Assembly (NCBI GenBank): GCA_947470165.1
Contig: CANISN010000078.1
Coordinates: 1 to 7,197 of the forward strand
Origin: Burkholderiaceae bacterium
GTDB taxonomy: Bacteria > Pseudomonadota > Gammaproteobacteria > Burkholderiales > Burkholderiaceae
DNA: 7,197 nt
Direction: 5' to 3'
The notes below the pieces were generated by a model that saw only the letters and a program-made list of their open reading frames with translations, had not been told where the DNA came from and made no database searches. Made by a program: the position numbers and the translations under genes. This document shows, one piece after another, positions 5,393 to 7,197 of the stretch; position 1 is the stretch's first letter, and the number at the start of each line of letters is the position of its first letter.

Positions 5393-6124
5393 CTACTGCA
5401 TTGGCATCAGTTCTACTACATTGATATTCATGTGACTTGGCAAATTGGCAGACCAGTAAATAGCCTCTGCTACATCATCAGCGCTCAATGCTTTGACGCC
5501 GGTATAGACTTTGCCAGCCTTATCATCGTCACCCTTAAAACGTACATTAGAAAATTCTGTGCCAGAGAACATACCTGGCTCAATGCAAGTGACACGTACT
5601 GGCGTACCAATTAAATCTGCCCTGAGGTTCAAACTGAACTGCTGTACAAATGCTTTAGTTCCACCAAAGACATTGCCACCCGGATAGGGATAGCTTGCTA
5701 CTACAGAGCCCAAATTAATCACGTGACCACAACGGCGCTCAACCATTCCTGGTAAAAACGCGCGAGTCATATGAACTAAGCCTTTAATATTGGTATCAAT
5801 CATGCGATCCCAATCTGTGAACAATGCTTTATGTTCGGGCTCAAGACCTAAAGCCAAGCCAGCATTATTTACCAGTATGGTGACACTCGCAAACTCAGTA
5901 GGCAAGGTGGCTGCTAGGTCATCTACCTTCGCGCTATCGCAAACATCCACAGTAAGAGTCAGCAATTTTTTCTGCTGCTCTGCAGGCAGAGAGGCTTTCA
6001 AAGCCTCTAAGCACTCCACCCTTCTTCCCAGAGCAATGACCTTGTGGCTATGGGCCAAAAAGCGACGGGCAGTAGCCTCACCAAATCCAGCAGTAGCGCC
6101 AGTAACTAAAACAGTATGTTCCAT
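5393..6124 (-). CDS. ydfG: short-chain dehydrogenase/reductase, YdfG-like, with catalytic Tyr replaced by Phe
   Basis: E. coli YdfG is an NADP-dependent 3-hydroxy acid dehydrogenase (serine/allo-threonine oxidation, malonic semialdehyde reduction). This 243-residue protein follows it closely: TGATAGFGEA (8-17, nucleotide-binding glycines), an R34-R35 pair typical of NADP preference, D60 after the third strand, NNAGLALG (86-93), N112, the catalytic Ser140 in LGSV, and K157. The tail region TEFSNVRFKGDDDKAGK and the MNINVVELMP end are YdfG hallmarks. In the active-site YxxxK motif, however, residue 153 is Phe (codon TTT, bases 5666-5668) where Tyr is normally the general acid/base. The rest of the fold is intact, so the gene is not decaying in any other visible way. 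It may be inactive, use another residue, or be altered in specificity. The start is the ATG at 6122-6124, with AGAAAG just upstream. Confidence 0.88.
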   Translation of the reverse strand: MEHTVLVTGATAGFGEATARRFLAHSHKVIALGRRVECLEALKASLPAEQQKKLLTLTVDVCDSAKVDDLAATLPTEFASVTILVNNAGLALGLEPEHKALFTDWDRMIDTNIKGLVHMTRAFLPGMVERRCGHVINLGSVVASYPYPGGNVFGGTKAFVQQFSLNLRADLIGTPVRVTCIEPGMFSGTEFSNVRFKGDDDKAGKVYTGVKALSADDVAEAIYWSANLPSHMNINVVELMPMQ

Positions 6125-6221
6125 ATTCTTTCTGCTTATTTTTTGTAATTGACTAAGTCATTTAATATTAACGCCTCTATGACCTTGTTATGAATTATTG
6201 CCCATCTTCTTTTATGTCTCC

Positions 6222-6332
6222 TTATTTCGCTGGCTCTTCTGGGATCAAGGGGATTTTTAAATCTTGAGCAAGTAGATAGCCCAAAACTCTAGTCCAGATT
6301 AATAAGGCAATCTTGCTCAATGACTGCAGCAT
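6222..6332 (-). CDS. possible 36-codon small protein overlapping the metallo-hydrolase 3' end
   Basis: An ATG at 6330-6332 opens a 36-residue frame that ends with TAA at 6222-6224. It overlaps the end of the metallo-hydrolase gene by 44 bases in another frame; the remaining 67 bases lie in the gap before the dehydrogenase gene. The product has a hydrophobic middle (residues 8-22, with I-A-L-L-I-W and L-G-Y-L-L-A) and a proline-rich end (IPLIPEEPAK). It could be a small membrane peptide. No good ribosome binding site precedes it, although AAGGAG follows at its stop. Chance is quite possible. Confidence 0.25.
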   Translation of the reverse strand: MLQSLSKIALLIWTRVLGYLLAQDLKIPLIPEEPAK

Positions 6333-7197
6333 TAGACTTTACTAAGGCTTGTAGTAGCCACTCCTGAAAATCCTCAACAGTCATATGCAGTTGCTTGCGA
6401 ATATTCTCGAGCACAGGGGTAGTGTTAATCCATTGATGTGCTGCTTTTATTTTCCTACTACGCCATTCCAACAATTTGTACTTCAAGAGTACCTTTGCCG
6501 CATGACGGGCATTGCGGTCGGCATCGCTCGAGAGGTAATCGAGACGTGACTTCGCAATGGCAATCGACTTCTTTACATCCGTAAACGGTTTGCCATGCCC
6601 TGGGATTACTAGGGCGACTGAGAGCCCCTCAATGAGTTCTAATGTTTTTGCCACCTCTTCGAAACCGCACTCACCCCAAAGCTCTGGGAAGATCGCTCCA
6701 AAGCCCTCTTCCCATAATGCATCGGCTGAAATCAAGATTTGATGCTGCTCTTGATATAGCATGATCGAATGATTGTCATGACCTGGAGCGGAGAGAATTT
6801 GCCAACGATAGCAGCCTAATACTATTTCTTCGCCCGGCACAAGCAGGCCTTGATGAGTAAAGCGTGGGCAGTCTTGTCCTAGCTGTTGAAAGCTGAGTAA
6901 ATTTTCATTCCAATGCCCAACTGCGATAGCCTCAGCTTCTGGTATCCAGATCTCGGGACCAAATTGCTTCGATAAAGCTGCGTTACCACCGCAATGATCA
7001 GAATGTAAATGGGTATTTACTATTTTATTGAGGCTAGATAAGCCATGTTGATTCAGCGCATTCGCAAGTAGGTCAACGGTGAGCTGCTGATGTGCGCAAT
7101 AACCAGTATCTACTAGCGAAATATCTTCATCACCATAGAGCAAAATATTGTTTGCCGACAGCCATCCCCGCTCGAAAATATCAATTCCGGGTGGCAG
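6289..7197 (-). CDS. metallo-beta-lactamase-fold hydrolase with C-terminal helical domain, 5' end outside window
   Basis: The frame is open to the right edge, so the N-terminus is missing; a TTG at 7141-7143 is internal. The visible part is 302 residues. Counted from the edge, the metal-binding motif H63-L-H65-S-D67-H68 is intact, as are the later ligands H140 (APGHDNHS), D159 (ISADALWE) and H201 (IPGHG). An Asp-Thr-Gly near 30-32 fits the fold. All ligands for a two-metal site are present, so an active hydrolase is likely. After the MBL domain (to about residue 215) comes a helical, Lys/Arg-rich tail of about 85 residues that resembles the winged-helix end of some MBL-fold thioesterase-like proteins. 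The substrate cannot be read from sequence. The gene lies 164 bases upstream of, and on the same strand as, the dehydrogenase gene; no clear terminator was found between them. Confidence 0.88.
   Translation of the reverse strand: MPPGIDIFERGWLSANNILLYGDEDISLVDTGYCAHQQLTVDLLANALNQHGLSSLNKIVNTHLHSDHCGGNAALSKQFGPEIWIPEAEAIAVGHWNENLLSFQQLGQDCPRFTHQGLLVPGEEIVLGCYRWQILSAPGHDNHSIMLYQEQHQILISADALWEEGFGAIFPELWGECGFEEVAKTLELIEGLSVALVIPGHGKPFTDVKKSIAIAKSRLDYLSSDADRNARHAAKVLLKYKLLEWRSRKIKAAHQWINTTPVLENIRKQLHMTVEDFQEWLLQALVKSNAAVIEQDCLINLD

Noticed and set aside
5790..6152. 120-codon + strand ORF
   Set aside because: It is antisense to the dehydrogenase gene, whose motifs are clear; the translation has no recognisable pattern.
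6243..6265. TCAAG...CTTGA hairpin with an AT core in the gap after the metallo-hydrolase gene
   Set aside because: The stem needs a three-base bulge and has few G-C pairs; no T-run follows in the minus direction.
7141..7143. TTG as the start of the metallo-hydrolase
   Set aside because: The frame continues in good coding sequence (F-E-R-G-W-L-S-A-N-N) to the window edge, so the start lies outside.

Overview
The window reads as ordinary chromosome from a low-to-mid GC betaproteobacterium. A Polynucleobacter-like member of the Burkholderiaceae is my best guess. That rests on the mix of genes (a PHA phasin, a SurA/PpiC-type periplasmic protein, DUF2889, an RsuA-type pseudouridine synthase) and on the AT-leaning composition with tight gene packing. 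The genus is an inference and was not tested by a search. I see no rRNA, tRNA, CRISPR array, insertion sequence, phage gene or attachment site.

Layout, left to right. (1) The 3' end of a + strand gene for a cysteine-rich protein resembling DUF6671 enters from the left edge and ends at 254. (2) Two minus-strand genes follow: a phasin (281-853) and a secreted parvulin-like protein (993-1811). They are separated by a strong hairpin terminator and a probable phasin promoter region. (3) A TauE/SafE-type membrane permease (minus) is divergent from a GNAT acetyltransferase (+). (4) A very acidic 72-residue protein of unknown function (+) converges, with only four bases between stops, on a two-gene minus-strand operon. 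That operon is rsuA followed by a pterin-4a-carbinolamine dehydratase, which overlap by 8 bases. (5) A DUF2889 gene (+) is divergent from rsuA and convergent with a YdfG-like short-chain dehydrogenase (minus). (6) A metallo-beta-lactamase-fold hydrolase (minus) runs off the right edge. A 36-codon overlapping ORF at its 3' end may or may not be real.

The genes do not form one pathway. Only rsuA and the pterin dehydratase look translationally linked. The phasin points to polyhydroxyalkanoate storage, but no PHA synthase or depolymerase is visible. There are no gaps over 300 bases; the longest non-coding stretch is about 164 bases (6125-6288).

I do not see a new multi-gene system. The observations most worth checking are single-gene anomalies. 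The YdfG-like dehydrogenase has Phe where the catalytic Tyr belongs. The parvulin-like protein has lost both active-site histidines and has no histidine at all after its signal peptide. The 72-residue protein has 22 acidic residues and no basic ones. Several genes also have a misleading obvious start codon; starts chosen here are explained in each entry.
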